From contig JAKMDI010000022.1 of the NCBI GenBank assembly GCA_022428005.1, forward strand, positions 1 through 64,000: DNA of 64,000 nucleotides. Direction: 5' to 3'. A program made the position numbers and the translations under genes. Each line of letters starts with the position of its first letter. The first letter of the stretch is position 1. Of this stretch, positions 35,855 through 44,531 are shown piece by piece. The DNA comes from Flavobacteriaceae bacterium (GTDB taxonomy: Bacteria > Bacteroidota > Bacteroidia > Flavobacteriales > Flavobacteriaceae). The notes below the pieces were generated by a model. It was not told the DNA's origin. It searched no databases and saw only the letters and a list, made by a program, of their open reading frames with translations.

Positions 35855-37311
35855 GGTATTTCTTTGTTTTTTGTCTTTCATTATATGTGATAAGTTGTAA
35901 TCCTACAACTGAAAAAACACAACAAAAAAATCTGCCCAATATCTTATTTTTATTTGCAGATGACTTTACTTATGACGCCATCCGAGCACTTGGTAATGAC
36001 ATCATCCACACGCCAAACTTAGATCGTTTGGTAAAAAATGGGACCCATTTTAATCAAGCATTCAATATGGGTGGCTGGAATGGTGCCGTATGTGTTGCCT
36101 CCCGTTCCATGATCATTACAGGAAAAAGTATTTGGAGGGCCAAAGCTTTATCAGATCAATGGAAAAAAAGTGAAATGCATGAGCTGGCCCAGGAGAGTTG
36201 GGGAAAACTCATGGAGCAACAAGGCTACCAAACCTATATGACTGGAAAATGGCACGTCTCCATAGCTCCAGAAAAAATTTTTCAGACGGTCCGCCATGTG
36301 CGCCCAGGCATGCCCAAGGATTTTTTTAGAAAAGGCAATCAGAAGGGATATCACCGACCAAAAATTGGGGAAGCTGATGTATGGAGCCCCACAGATTCAT
36401 TGAATGGAGGCTTTTGGGAGGGTGGAAAACATTGGAGTGAGGTAGCAAAAGACGATGCCATAGATTTCATAGAAAAATCTCGTGAAAAGGCATCCCCATT
36501 TTTTATGTACATCGCCTTTAATGCACCCCACGATCCCCGTCAGTCTCCACAAAAATATCTGGATCTTTATCCATTAGAGGATATTACTCTTCCCAAAAAC
36601 TGGTTGCCCGAGTATCCTTACAAAGAGGCCATTGGAAATCCAAAAACCTTGAGAGATGAGGCCTTAGCCCCTTTTCCACGGACACCTTTTTCAATCAAAA
36701 CCCACATTAAGGAATATTATGCTATCATCTCTCACCTCGATCATCAAATAGGAACCATTTTAGAAGCTTTAGAAGCCTCCGGCCAAGCACAAAATACCTA
36801 TATATTTTTTACAGGCGATCATGGGCTTTCTGTCGGTAAACACGGGCTGTTGGGTAAACAAAGTATGTTTGAACACAGCATCAGAGTTCCGCTGATTGTG
36901 ACGGGGCCCGATATTCCAAAAAATAGAAGTATCTCTCACGAAGTCTATTTACAGGACGTCATGGCCACAAGTCTTGCATTGGGGAAAATTACACCCCCCG
37001 AATCACATGAGTTTAAAAGTTTTCTAAAGTTAGTTCAAGGTAAAGAGGAAAAGCCTTTATATCCAGAAGGTATTTATGGAGCTTACATCAATCGACAAAG
37101 AATGATCCGAAAAGGAAATCTCAAACTGATGGTTTACCCTAAAATCAAAAAAGTCCTTTTATTTGACATCGAAAAAGACCCATTGGAAATGCAGGACCTC
37201 TCCGACCAGCTTGAGTACAGGGATACCCTCCTAAATCTTTTTGATAATCTGAAACAATTGCAAATAAAAATGGGAGATACGCTCGACCTGTCAACTTCTA
37301 TTCCACTGTAA
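35851..37311 (+). CDS. S1-family sulfatase lipoprotein with CVASR site
   Basis: The protein has 486 residues; lipobox VISC (about residue 14). The metal site is ILFLFADDFTYDAIRALG. The formylglycine Cys is residue 81 in NGAVCVASRSMIITGKS: the third position is Ala in place of Pro, a known S1 variant seen in several fucan- and iduronate-type subfamilies (S1_17-like by eye). GKWHVS and FTGDHGLSVGKHGLLGKQS follow. As the last gene of the fucose operon, overlapping the mutarotase gene, it most likely removes sulfate from fucose-containing glycan. Confidence 0.92.
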   Translation: MRYFFVFCLSLYVISCNPTTEKTQQKNLPNILFLFADDFTYDAIRALGNDIIHTPNLDRLVKNGTHFNQAFNMGGWNGAVCVASRSMIITGKSIWRAKALSDQWKKSEMHELAQESWGKLMEQQGYQTYMTGKWHVSIAPEKIFQTVRHVRPGMPKDFFRKGNQKGYHRPKIGEADVWSPTDSLNGGFWEGGKHWSEVAKDDAIDFIEKSREKASPFFMYIAFNAPHDPRQSPQKYLDLYPLEDITLPKNWLPEYPYKEAIGNPKTLRDEALAPFPRTPFSIKTHIKEYYAIISHLDHQIGTILEALEASGQAQNTYIFFTGDHGLSVGKHGLLGKQSMFEHSIRVPLIVTGPDIPKNRSISHEVYLQDVMATSLALGKITPPESHEFKSFLKLVQGKEEKPLYPEGIYGAYINRQRMIRKGNLKLMVYPKIKKVLLFDIEKDPLEMQDLSDQLEYRDTLLNLFDNLKQLQIKMGDTLDLSTSIPL

Positions 37312-37432
37312 AGGCACTTTACGCTTCAATTGGTCATAGCACATGAAGGGTGATAGATTTTAATTGATATTTTATTTACTTACTATATTTATATTTTAAG
37401 ATAAATTATCATTTTCTTTGTATAGGTTTATC

Positions 37433-40400
37433 ATGGGGCATTTGAAGTTTTTATTTAATTTACTGACTATCAGCTTTTACTTTGTTTTTTTTCAAGGCGA
37501 AGGCAGTGCAAAAATGAATCATAATTTTTTTGAAAGTAAATCTTTTCACTACGATTCCAATTCCAATAAATCTATCCTAAATACCGCGTTCAAGCCCCTA
37601 TCTACTTCGGATTACGAAGCCGCCGAACCGAACAATAGTGCTTTTGATTTAGTCCACAACACCACGAGTAATCCACCCCTTTTGACGAGCACAACTTCAA
37701 GCGTATTGTCTCCCAATAACGGTTGGATCAGTTCTACAGGAAATTTTCAGGCTTTTAGTGGTAGTTCAGGAAATCACCCTTTCCTCGGTGATGACACGCT
37801 CATTTTCGCTCATGAAGATAACAGTAGCGTTTATAAGTCTTTTGATATATCGACCAGTGCTTCGAGTATCACTTTTAAGGTAGATTATATTAAAAATGGA
37901 ACGCCCGACACAGCTAGGGTTAGATTTGAATTTTACAATGGGAATAGTTTTGTATCGAGTATCGATGGGCCTGTTTTTACAGGTGCAGATTATTATCAAA
38001 CCTACTCTACAACATTTACATTCCCTACAAATGCCAATATATTAAAACTAGAGCTCCATCAAATAGATGAAGCGGAATTTTGGGCGGGAAATTATGGATT
38101 TAAATTTTTAAACCTAGAGATTTATGGTGTTGAAAATGGGACGACAAACCCATCGAATCAAGTAACTGCAACTATAGATCAGGAAAACGTTAGCTCTAAT
38201 GCAAGTGCGGGGGGCATCTCACAATGGCAATCATTTACGATCTCAAATACTGGTCAGCTATCCGCAGTATCATGGAAAATGGCAAATCCAGTTACTAATG
38301 GCGACAGCCAACCCATCCAGCTAAGTATTTACAGGGGTGAGGGAACCGGAGGAACATTGGTTGCTCAAAGTCAAAGCTTATATACACCAGCCTTCAATGA
38401 TGCGAATGGCAATTATATATCCGGTGAATATGTTTTATATGACATGAGTTCAGATAATGTCTTTGTTAGCTCTAATGAGGTAATGACAGTGAAATTAGAG
38501 CTCACGTCAGGTAATCAAGATGTTGGTTTTTTGGATCTTCACACTGGAAATCCATACGATAGAGGTAGAGGTTCAAATAATGAGAATTGGGACTATCTTT
38601 TTAAAGCTTATGTTATTCCGGCTAAAATTTATTTTGAAAATGGAACTTGTAAATGTCCAAATGCAACTGTTGGAGATACTGCTACGATTAGCGGAACTAC
38701 CTATACTGTGGTTGATAACGCTACTGTAGGTAGTCAAATTTCAAATAGCAATTACAATCTGTGTACTACATTGGTTACAGATATGAGCCAACTTTTTGAG
38801 GGAAACACAAGTTTTAACGCAAACATTGGGTTTTGGGATACATCTTCGGTTACTGATATGAAAAAAATGTTTAATCAGGCAATTTCCTTTAATAAGGATA
38901 TCTCAAGCTGGGATACGTCTTCTGTTACCAACATGGAGGAAATGTTTGCCTGGACTTCATTTAACCAAGATTTATCGGGTTGGTGTGTCACTGATATCAC
39001 CACTGAACCAGACTTTTTCTCTGATAACTCAGCACTAACAGACGCCAACAAACCAGTATGGGGTACTTGCCCGTTTATTTCAGTGATCCTTTCAGTTACT
39101 AACACTGACAAAATAGTATCAAATACCAGTGTTACAACCATAACTGCTGATTTCTCAAAGAGTTTGGCCACCACACCTACAATAAGTCTCTCAGGAATCG
39201 CTTCAAATTTATTAATGTCTGCCACGGCCTCCGATACCGTTTGGACCTACAGCTGGACCGTTTCAACAACCGTTACTTCGACTACAGCAACGGTATCTGG
39301 AACTGATTTAGCAGGAAATGTCTGTTCTGGAACAGACAGCATAACTTTTACAATAGACCGAGTAAAACCTTATATTATTTCAGCGACGATTTCAAACAAT
39401 TTAAACCTCGATTATATAAGTTTTACTTCAACCAATACGCTCTCTATTGAATTCAGTGAAAAGATCAATGAACTTACCTTTACTGCCTCTGATATTACCA
39501 TTTTCCCATCAGGTTTTTTCTCCATCACTGAGGGTTACAGTAATGACGATATCACTTTTTTAGGATATTTAAATGTACTGTCCAGTTATTCAGGAATGGT
39601 CACACTAACATTAAATGAAAATTCATTAGAAGATATTGCAGGAAATTTAAATTTAGAGTTTTCAAAAACATTTATTGCCGATAGCACAACGCCTTCAGTC
39701 ATCCTATCCGACACTGACGCTGACGATATTGTTGCCAATTCCGATGTAGTGACCATCACTGCGACTTTCTCTGAGCATATGACGGCAACCCCCACATTAA
39801 ATCTCTCTGGAATTGGATCCAATTTACTGATGTCTTCCACGGCCTCCGAATCGGTTTGGACTTATTCTTGGACGGTGTCAACATCCGTTAGCTCAACTAC
39901 CGCAACAGTATCCGGAACGGATTTGTCGGGAAATCCCTATTCTGGAAACGATGGTATTACTTTTATTTTGGACAATGCCGCTCCAACGGTTGTCTTAACG
40001 TCCGATGATACTGACCAAATAGTATCCAACTCAGATTTAGTAATCATTAACGCGACTTTCTCTGAGCCTATGACGGCAACCCCCACATTAAATCTCTCTG
40101 GAATTGGATCCAATTTATTGATGTCTTCCACGGCCTCCAAGTCGATTTGGACCTATTCTTGGACAGTTTCAACATCCGTTAGCTCAACTACCGCAACAGT
40201 ATCCGGAACAGATTTGTCGGAAAATCCCTATTCTGGAAACGATGGTATTACTTTTATTTTGGACAATGCAGCGCCCAGTGTAGTCCTGTCTCATAATTTA
40301 CCACCAGCTCAAAAAGGTACTTTTGGAGCAAGCGGGACCCTAAAATTCTACGCCTTATTTTCTGAGCCTATGGCACCTAATCCACTCATTAGCATTACCG

Positions 40401-42955
40401 TCAATGAAAGTGGAAATGCCAATGATATAGTGACAGGACTGGCCATGACCAGTGCCAACACTTCACAAACGCTTTGGTCTTACGATTTTACCACTACCTC
40501 TACCCCTTCCAATAGTTTATCAAGCATCGTCCATGGTGCTGTGATTGTGGCCACTGTCCAGGGTTCAGACCTGTCGAGTAATGCCTATCAAGGTACTGAT
40601 CAAATCAGTGTTAATATTGACAAAGAGGGACCCAAATTTTTGAGCTTGGAGCGCAGCGGTGACAATAGTTTTACAGCAAATTTTGATGAACCACCTTTTA
40701 AATTAATATCAGGATCTGAGATTCCCGTTGCACTTGAGGCATCTGATTTTATTTTAAAAATTAATACTCCTGCACAACAAACATCAACCAATACTACTAC
40801 GACTACTACAGCTTCAAACACCAGCGCCTCCTCTATAAGTTCTTCAACATTAACAGTTAATGGAGAAAAACTAATCTTTACTGTAAATAATTTATCAAAT
40901 TATAATTCAGGAACAATTGTTCTTAATAAAAATACGCTTACCGATGTGGTGGATATGTTGTCCAATTCTGCCTCAGATTTTCAAAACAATGAACTCGAAA
41001 TAAGTGTAGACACTGACAATGATGGTGTGAATGACTTTTTAGACGCCTGCCCAGGAACGAATGCAGGGGATGAGGTCGATGAAAATGGATGTTCTGCCGT
41101 TCAAATCGATTCAGATTTAGACGGTGTCCCCAATACTTTAGACATTTGTCCGGATACTCCCAGCGATGAAATAGCCGACTTCGAAGGTTGCGGCCCATCT
41201 CAAGTAGATGTTGATAAAGATGGGATTCCAGATGTAAATGATAATTGTCCAGCTATCGTGAATCCAGATCAAAAAGATAACGATGGTGATGGTAATGGAG
41301 ACGCTTGTGATCCTGATCCCATTATAAATCTGATACTTTTTGACATTCCTGAAGATGCCGGATTAGGTACTGTGGTTGGTAGTGTTGAAGCGATTGATCC
41401 AGTTGAAATAGGAATTGTTTCGATAGATATAGAAAGTGATGGATTTTTTGAATTGACCGATCAAAACGAAATTGTATTGATGAAAGAGTTAGACTATGAG
41501 TTGCTAAAAGAGCATCTCTTTACAATTTCAGCCGAATCTGCTTCAGGAAGGACAAGCTTTGAGCAGAAAATTCAAGTAACCAATATTCCCAATGCCATTT
41601 TTGTAGTAAATTTTTACATCTCAGTATTTGGCGTTGAGAGTTCTAGTGATACAAGCGCCAGAGCATTCGAGCGCTATTTCAATCCGTTCAACAGAGGGGT
41701 AGGAAAGTGGAAAATTAGAAAAAGCATCAGTGGAGGTGCTGATGCACACCTTTTTGCCATTAAAAGTGCACCATCAGGAACCAGAAGGAATGAGGAGGAA
41801 AGTGAGGGTTATCTTTCGTTTATCAACCCACCCGAGTTTGGCAATCCCCAAGATCACAATCAGGATAATATTTATGAGGTAGAAATAACCTATTTGAACA
41901 CAGAAGATGGAGCCATTGAGGTTCCAGTTCCTGTGAGTCAATTTCAGATACAAGTCCCTGAAAAAACACCCACAAGTATAGAATTGCAATCAAGACCTGC
42001 CCTCCCTAGCGATGACACTGACAATGATGGTATCCCTGATATTGAAGACAACAGTCCAGTGGTGTATAATCCCGATCAAGCCGATAAGGACGGCGATGGG
42101 GTTGGTGATGTGTCTGATGATGCTGACCATGACGGCGTTTGGGATCCAAAGGACGAATGTCCAGACACTCCTCTAGGTACAAAAGTTAATTTCTATGGAT
42201 GTAAGATTTACTATATAAGCTCAGAAAGTATTAACGCCTACAAAACAGAGCGTTGTGTTGGAAAACATAGTATCAATATCAATTTTACAAATTATGTCAA
42301 AAACCTCATTATTGACATGACTGGCCCACTGGAGGTAAACGAAAAATTTAGTGGAATATCATGGAATGCATCGAATCTTGAAGCTGGAAGCTACAATGTT
42401 TGCGTTACTGCAGAAGGTGTAAACTCTGGTGAGTTTCAAAGGTGTTTCGAATTTACGTTGCAAGATCCTCCAGAGCTGTCTGTGGATTCGAGAAATGAAG
42501 ATTTTTTACTGAGCAGTGGTAGTGAGGGAGAAGAAATCATATCCTATACTCTGAGCGGAGGGGATATTTACAACATCAATCACAACGGTATCACCCAACA
42601 GACAGCCAGGTCATCACATAATCTAACCCTTAAGAAAGGATTGAATACCGTAAAAATCACCACTGGAAATGACTGTCAGGGAGTTTTTGAAAAACAATAC
42701 TTTGTGTCTGAAACAGTCAGCTACTCCCCCAATCCTTTCAACAACCAATTGACGCTGTTTATTGGTGGGGCAGACCGTGACGTTCAAGTTGACCTCTTCA
42801 GTGCCGAGGGACGATTGGTTTTGACGAAAAAAGTAATATTGACAGGTGACAATAGAAATATTTTGATTGATACCTCGGAATTTAAATTAGGGAGTTATAT
42901 GATTAAGGTTAGTGCGGAGCATATAAAACTCTCATTTATTGCAATTAAGAAATAA
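37433..42955 (+). CDS. Large T9SS-exported surface protein with DUF285, Ig-like and TSP3 repeats
   Basis: I start at the ATG at 37433 (1840 residues); a TTG five codons earlier is less likely. The N-terminus is a signal-type hydrophobic helix. Order of parts: beta-sandwich-like region (about 80-400); BspA/DUF285 repeats (about 448-523, FDTSSVTDM-type: IGFWDTSSVTDMKKMFNQ); three or four bacterial Ig-like repeats (about 551-956), two nearly identical; thrombospondin type 3 calcium-binding repeats (about 1192-1300, DTDNDGVNDFLDACP); a cadherin-like unit; a second TSP3 block (about 1526-1586); and a C-terminal type IX sorting domain (about 1763-1840, SPNPFNNQLTLF to GSYMIKVS). It should be a cell-surface or secreted adhesin-like protein. 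No enzyme domain is evident. Confidence 0.88.
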   Translation: MGHLKFLFNLLTISFYFVFFQGEGSAKMNHNFFESKSFHYDSNSNKSILNTAFKPLSTSDYEAAEPNNSAFDLVHNTTSNPPLLTSTTSSVLSPNNGWISSTGNFQAFSGSSGNHPFLGDDTLIFAHEDNSSVYKSFDISTSASSITFKVDYIKNGTPDTARVRFEFYNGNSFVSSIDGPVFTGADYYQTYSTTFTFPTNANILKLELHQIDEAEFWAGNYGFKFLNLEIYGVENGTTNPSNQVTATIDQENVSSNASAGGISQWQSFTISNTGQLSAVSWKMANPVTNGDSQPIQLSIYRGEGTGGTLVAQSQSLYTPAFNDANGNYISGEYVLYDMSSDNVFVSSNEVMTVKLELTSGNQDVGFLDLHTGNPYDRGRGSNNENWDYLFKAYVIPAKIYFENGTCKCPNATVGDTATISGTTYTVVDNATVGSQISNSNYNLCTTLVTDMSQLFEGNTSFNANIGFWDTSSVTDMKKMFNQAISFNKDISSWDTSSVTNMEEMFAWTSFNQDLSGWCVTDITTEPDFFSDNSALTDANKPVWGTCPFISVILSVTNTDKIVSNTSVTTITADFSKSLATTPTISLSGIASNLLMSATASDTVWTYSWTVSTTVTSTTATVSGTDLAGNVCSGTDSITFTIDRVKPYIISATISNNLNLDYISFTSTNTLSIEFSEKINELTFTASDITIFPSGFFSITEGYSNDDITFLGYLNVLSSYSGMVTLTLNENSLEDIAGNLNLEFSKTFIADSTTPSVILSDTDADDIVANSDVVTITATFSEHMTATPTLNLSGIGSNLLMSSTASESVWTYSWTVSTSVSSTTATVSGTDLSGNPYSGNDGITFILDNAAPTVVLTSDDTDQIVSNSDLVIINATFSEPMTATPTLNLSGIGSNLLMSSTASKSIWTYSWTVSTSVSSTTATVSGTDLSENPYSGNDGITFILDNAAPSVVLSHNLPPAQKGTFGASGTLKFYALFSEPMAPNPLISITVNESGNANDIVTGLAMTSANTSQTLWSYDFTTTSTPSNSLSSIVHGAVIVATVQGSDLSSNAYQGTDQISVNIDKEGPKFLSLERSGDNSFTANFDEPPFKLISGSEIPVALEASDFILKINTPAQQTSTNTTTTTTASNTSASSISSSTLTVNGEKLIFTVNNLSNYNSGTIVLNKNTLTDVVDMLSNSASDFQNNELEISVDTDNDGVNDFLDACPGTNAGDEVDENGCSAVQIDSDLDGVPNTLDICPDTPSDEIADFEGCGPSQVDVDKDGIPDVNDNCPAIVNPDQKDNDGDGNGDACDPDPIINLILFDIPEDAGLGTVVGSVEAIDPVEIGIVSIDIESDGFFELTDQNEIVLMKELDYELLKEHLFTISAESASGRTSFEQKIQVTNIPNAIFVVNFYISVFGVESSSDTSARAFERYFNPFNRGVGKWKIRKSISGGADAHLFAIKSAPSGTRRNEEESEGYLSFINPPEFGNPQDHNQDNIYEVEITYLNTEDGAIEVPVPVSQFQIQVPEKTPTSIELQSRPALPSDDTDNDGIPDIEDNSPVVYNPDQADKDGDGVGDVSDDADHDGVWDPKDECPDTPLGTKVNFYGCKIYYISSESINAYKTERCVGKHSININFTNYVKNLIIDMTGPLEVNEKFSGISWNASNLEAGSYNVCVTAEGVNSGEFQRCFEFTLQDPPELSVDSRNEDFLLSSGSEGEEIISYTLSGGDIYNINHNGITQQTARSSHNLTLKKGLNTVKITTGNDCQGVFEKQYFVSETVSYSPNPFNNQLTLFIGGADRDVQVDLFSAEGRLVLTKKVILTGDNRNILIDTSEFKLGSYMIKVSAEHIKLSFIAIKK
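39761..39978 (+). repeat. Ig-like repeat unit A within the T9SS protein gene
   Basis: This 218-base stretch recurs at 40052-40269 (offset 291 bases, 97 codons) with only about ten mismatches. The near identity at DNA level shows a recent in-frame duplication of one Ig-like domain; a third, more diverged copy lies around 39100-39360. Confidence 0.9.
40052..40269 (+). repeat. Ig-like repeat unit B within the T9SS protein gene
   Basis: Second copy of the 218-base unit at 39761-39978, in the same frame and separated by 73 bases. Several of the differences change residues (for example the ASESV to ASKSI change), the rest are silent. Confidence 0.9.
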
Positions 42956-42959
42956 TGGT

Positions 42960-43658
42960 ATGAAAAAAATACTGTACATCCTCGTTATTCTATTTTGCTT
43001 TGCTTGTTCTAAAGCAGAAGAGCAAGAACAGACGGAAGAAGTATTTCCAGGTTTGTTCAATCTTATTTATCCAGAAAACGGATCAGCTTGTTTTAATGGC
43101 ACGGTCATCAATGACAATCAGAGTGAGGTAGTTTTGTATTGGGGGGCCAGTGATAATGCAAATTTATACGAAATTAATGTGATCAATCTCAATGATAATT
43201 TCACACAGAAAATACAGACGAGTGATGAGTCGTTAGAGGTAGTTCTCAAACATGGGGAACCCTATGCTTGGTCTGTGACCTCATTTGTTAACAGATCCAC
43301 TTCTATCACCAGTAAGGAGTGGAAGTTTTATCTTGCTGGAGATGGGATAGTCAATTATGCTCCTTTTCCACCTGAATTAATCAGTCCAAGACCCTCTGGA
43401 AGGGTAACCATTAACTCAAGCGGGCAAGTACTCCTGAGTTGGACCAGCTCAGATGTTGATGGCGATTTAAGTAGGTATGAACTGTATCTCGATAAGAATG
43501 ATGGTACCACACTTATACAAACCTTTGATGAGGTAGAAAACACAGTAGAAACCGGGGTAAATGTCGATCCAGGCTTCACCTATTTTTGGAAAATTATCGC
43601 AAAGGACAGTAATGGTAATTCCTCTTCCTCAGGCGTTTATTCTTTTGTAACAGAATAA
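42960..43658 (+). CDS. Lipoprotein with fibronectin-III-like domains
   Basis: The ATG at 42960 gives 232 residues, with a signal peptide ending CFAC (lipobox). Two beta-sandwich units follow: about 35-120 (NLIYPENGSACFN ... YAWSVTSFVNRS ... WKFYLAG) and about 128-232 (PELISPRPSGRVT ... YFWKIIAKDSNGNSS ... YSFVTE). Both match fibronectin type III-like modules. No catalytic residues are apparent. It begins 4 bases after the large T9SS protein gene and is probably co-transcribed, so it may help anchor or assemble that surface protein; this is inference. Confidence 0.8.
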   Translation: MKKILYILVILFCFACSKAEEQEQTEEVFPGLFNLIYPENGSACFNGTVINDNQSEVVLYWGASDNANLYEINVINLNDNFTQKIQTSDESLEVVLKHGEPYAWSVTSFVNRSTSITSKEWKFYLAGDGIVNYAPFPPELISPRPSGRVTINSSGQVLLSWTSSDVDGDLSRYELYLDKNDGTTLIQTFDEVENTVETGVNVDPGFTYFWKIIAKDSNGNSSSSGVYSFVTE

Positions 43659-43694
43659 TTAATTAATTTAGTAAGGCATAAAAGAAGAAAAATA

Positions 43695-44531
43695 ATGGAG
43701 GAAATAATTAATTATTTTGAAACTATCCCCTCACTGCACCGCAGCATCATACTGGTTGGAGGGATTACTTTTTTTTGGTTTTTAGAAGGGTTTTTCCCCA
43801 TGGTAAAGTTCAATTACAAAAAATGGAAACATGCCATTCCCAACTTCTTTTTTACATTCACCACCATTGTTATCAATTTTATTTTTGCCTTTCTTTTGTT
43901 AAATGTATCTGACTGGACTTCCCATGCCGAATTTGGATTACTTCATTGGCTTCCTACCCTACCGCTTTGGATGGATGTTCTGCTGGGGGTACTACTTTTA
44001 GATTTAATAGGGGCCTATCTTCCCCATTTCGTCGAACACAAGATCAAACCGCTTTGGATGATTCACTTGGTTCACCACAGTGATCCTCAAGTAGATACTA
44101 CAACGGCAAACAGACACCATCCTTTAGAAAGTTTGGTCCGGTTTATATTCACTTTGATCGGAGTAGGCTTTTTGGGTACTTCTATAGGAATAATAATGCT
44201 CTATCAGGCCCTATCGGTAGTATCAACTCAATTTAATCACGCCAATATTAAAATCCCAAAAAGGTTAGATAGGTGGATCAGTTATTTGGTGGTCTCTCCT
44301 GACATGCACAAAATTCATCACCATTACCGACTGCCCTACACGGATACTAATTTTGGGAATATTTTTTCTGTTTGGGATCGACTCTTTGGCACTTTTAGTT
44401 ATATGGACAGAAGCAAGGTGATTTATGGGGTTGATGTTTTTCCTAATGAGAAAAAGAATACTCAAATTGGAAGTTTACTCAGACAGCCTTTTGAGAAATA
44501 TCAGAGACCCACGATGGATCGGCTGGACTAA
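43695..44531 (+). CDS. Sterol desaturase/fatty acid hydroxylase family membrane protein
   Basis: The protein has 278 residues with four or five membrane helices. The di-iron His clusters of the superfamily are present: HFVEH, HLVHHSD, NRHHPLES, and MHKIHHHYRLPYTDTNFGN. Members hydroxylate or desaturate lipid-like substrates at the inner membrane using oxygen. The substrate here is unknown; the bacterial group includes enzymes acting on membrane lipids and carotenoids. It converges with hisS, overlapping it by four bases. Confidence 0.9.
   Translation: MEEIINYFETIPSLHRSIILVGGITFFWFLEGFFPMVKFNYKKWKHAIPNFFFTFTTIVINFIFAFLLLNVSDWTSHAEFGLLHWLPTLPLWMDVLLGVLLLDLIGAYLPHFVEHKIKPLWMIHLVHHSDPQVDTTTANRHHPLESLVRFIFTLIGVGFLGTSIGIIMLYQALSVVSTQFNHANIKIPKRLDRWISYLVVSPDMHKIHHHYRLPYTDTNFGNIFSVWDRLFGTFSYMDRSKVIYGVDVFPNEKKNTQIGSLLRQPFEKYQRPTMDRLD

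Noticed and set aside
39761..40269. CRISPR array or insertion sequence
   Set aside because: The repeats are in-frame protein-coding Ig-like domains, 218 bases long, with no short regular spacers or transposase.
40785..40850. Low-complexity act/aca run as a structural DNA repeat
   Set aside because: It encodes a Thr/Ser-rich linker in the large T9SS protein and is explained by that.
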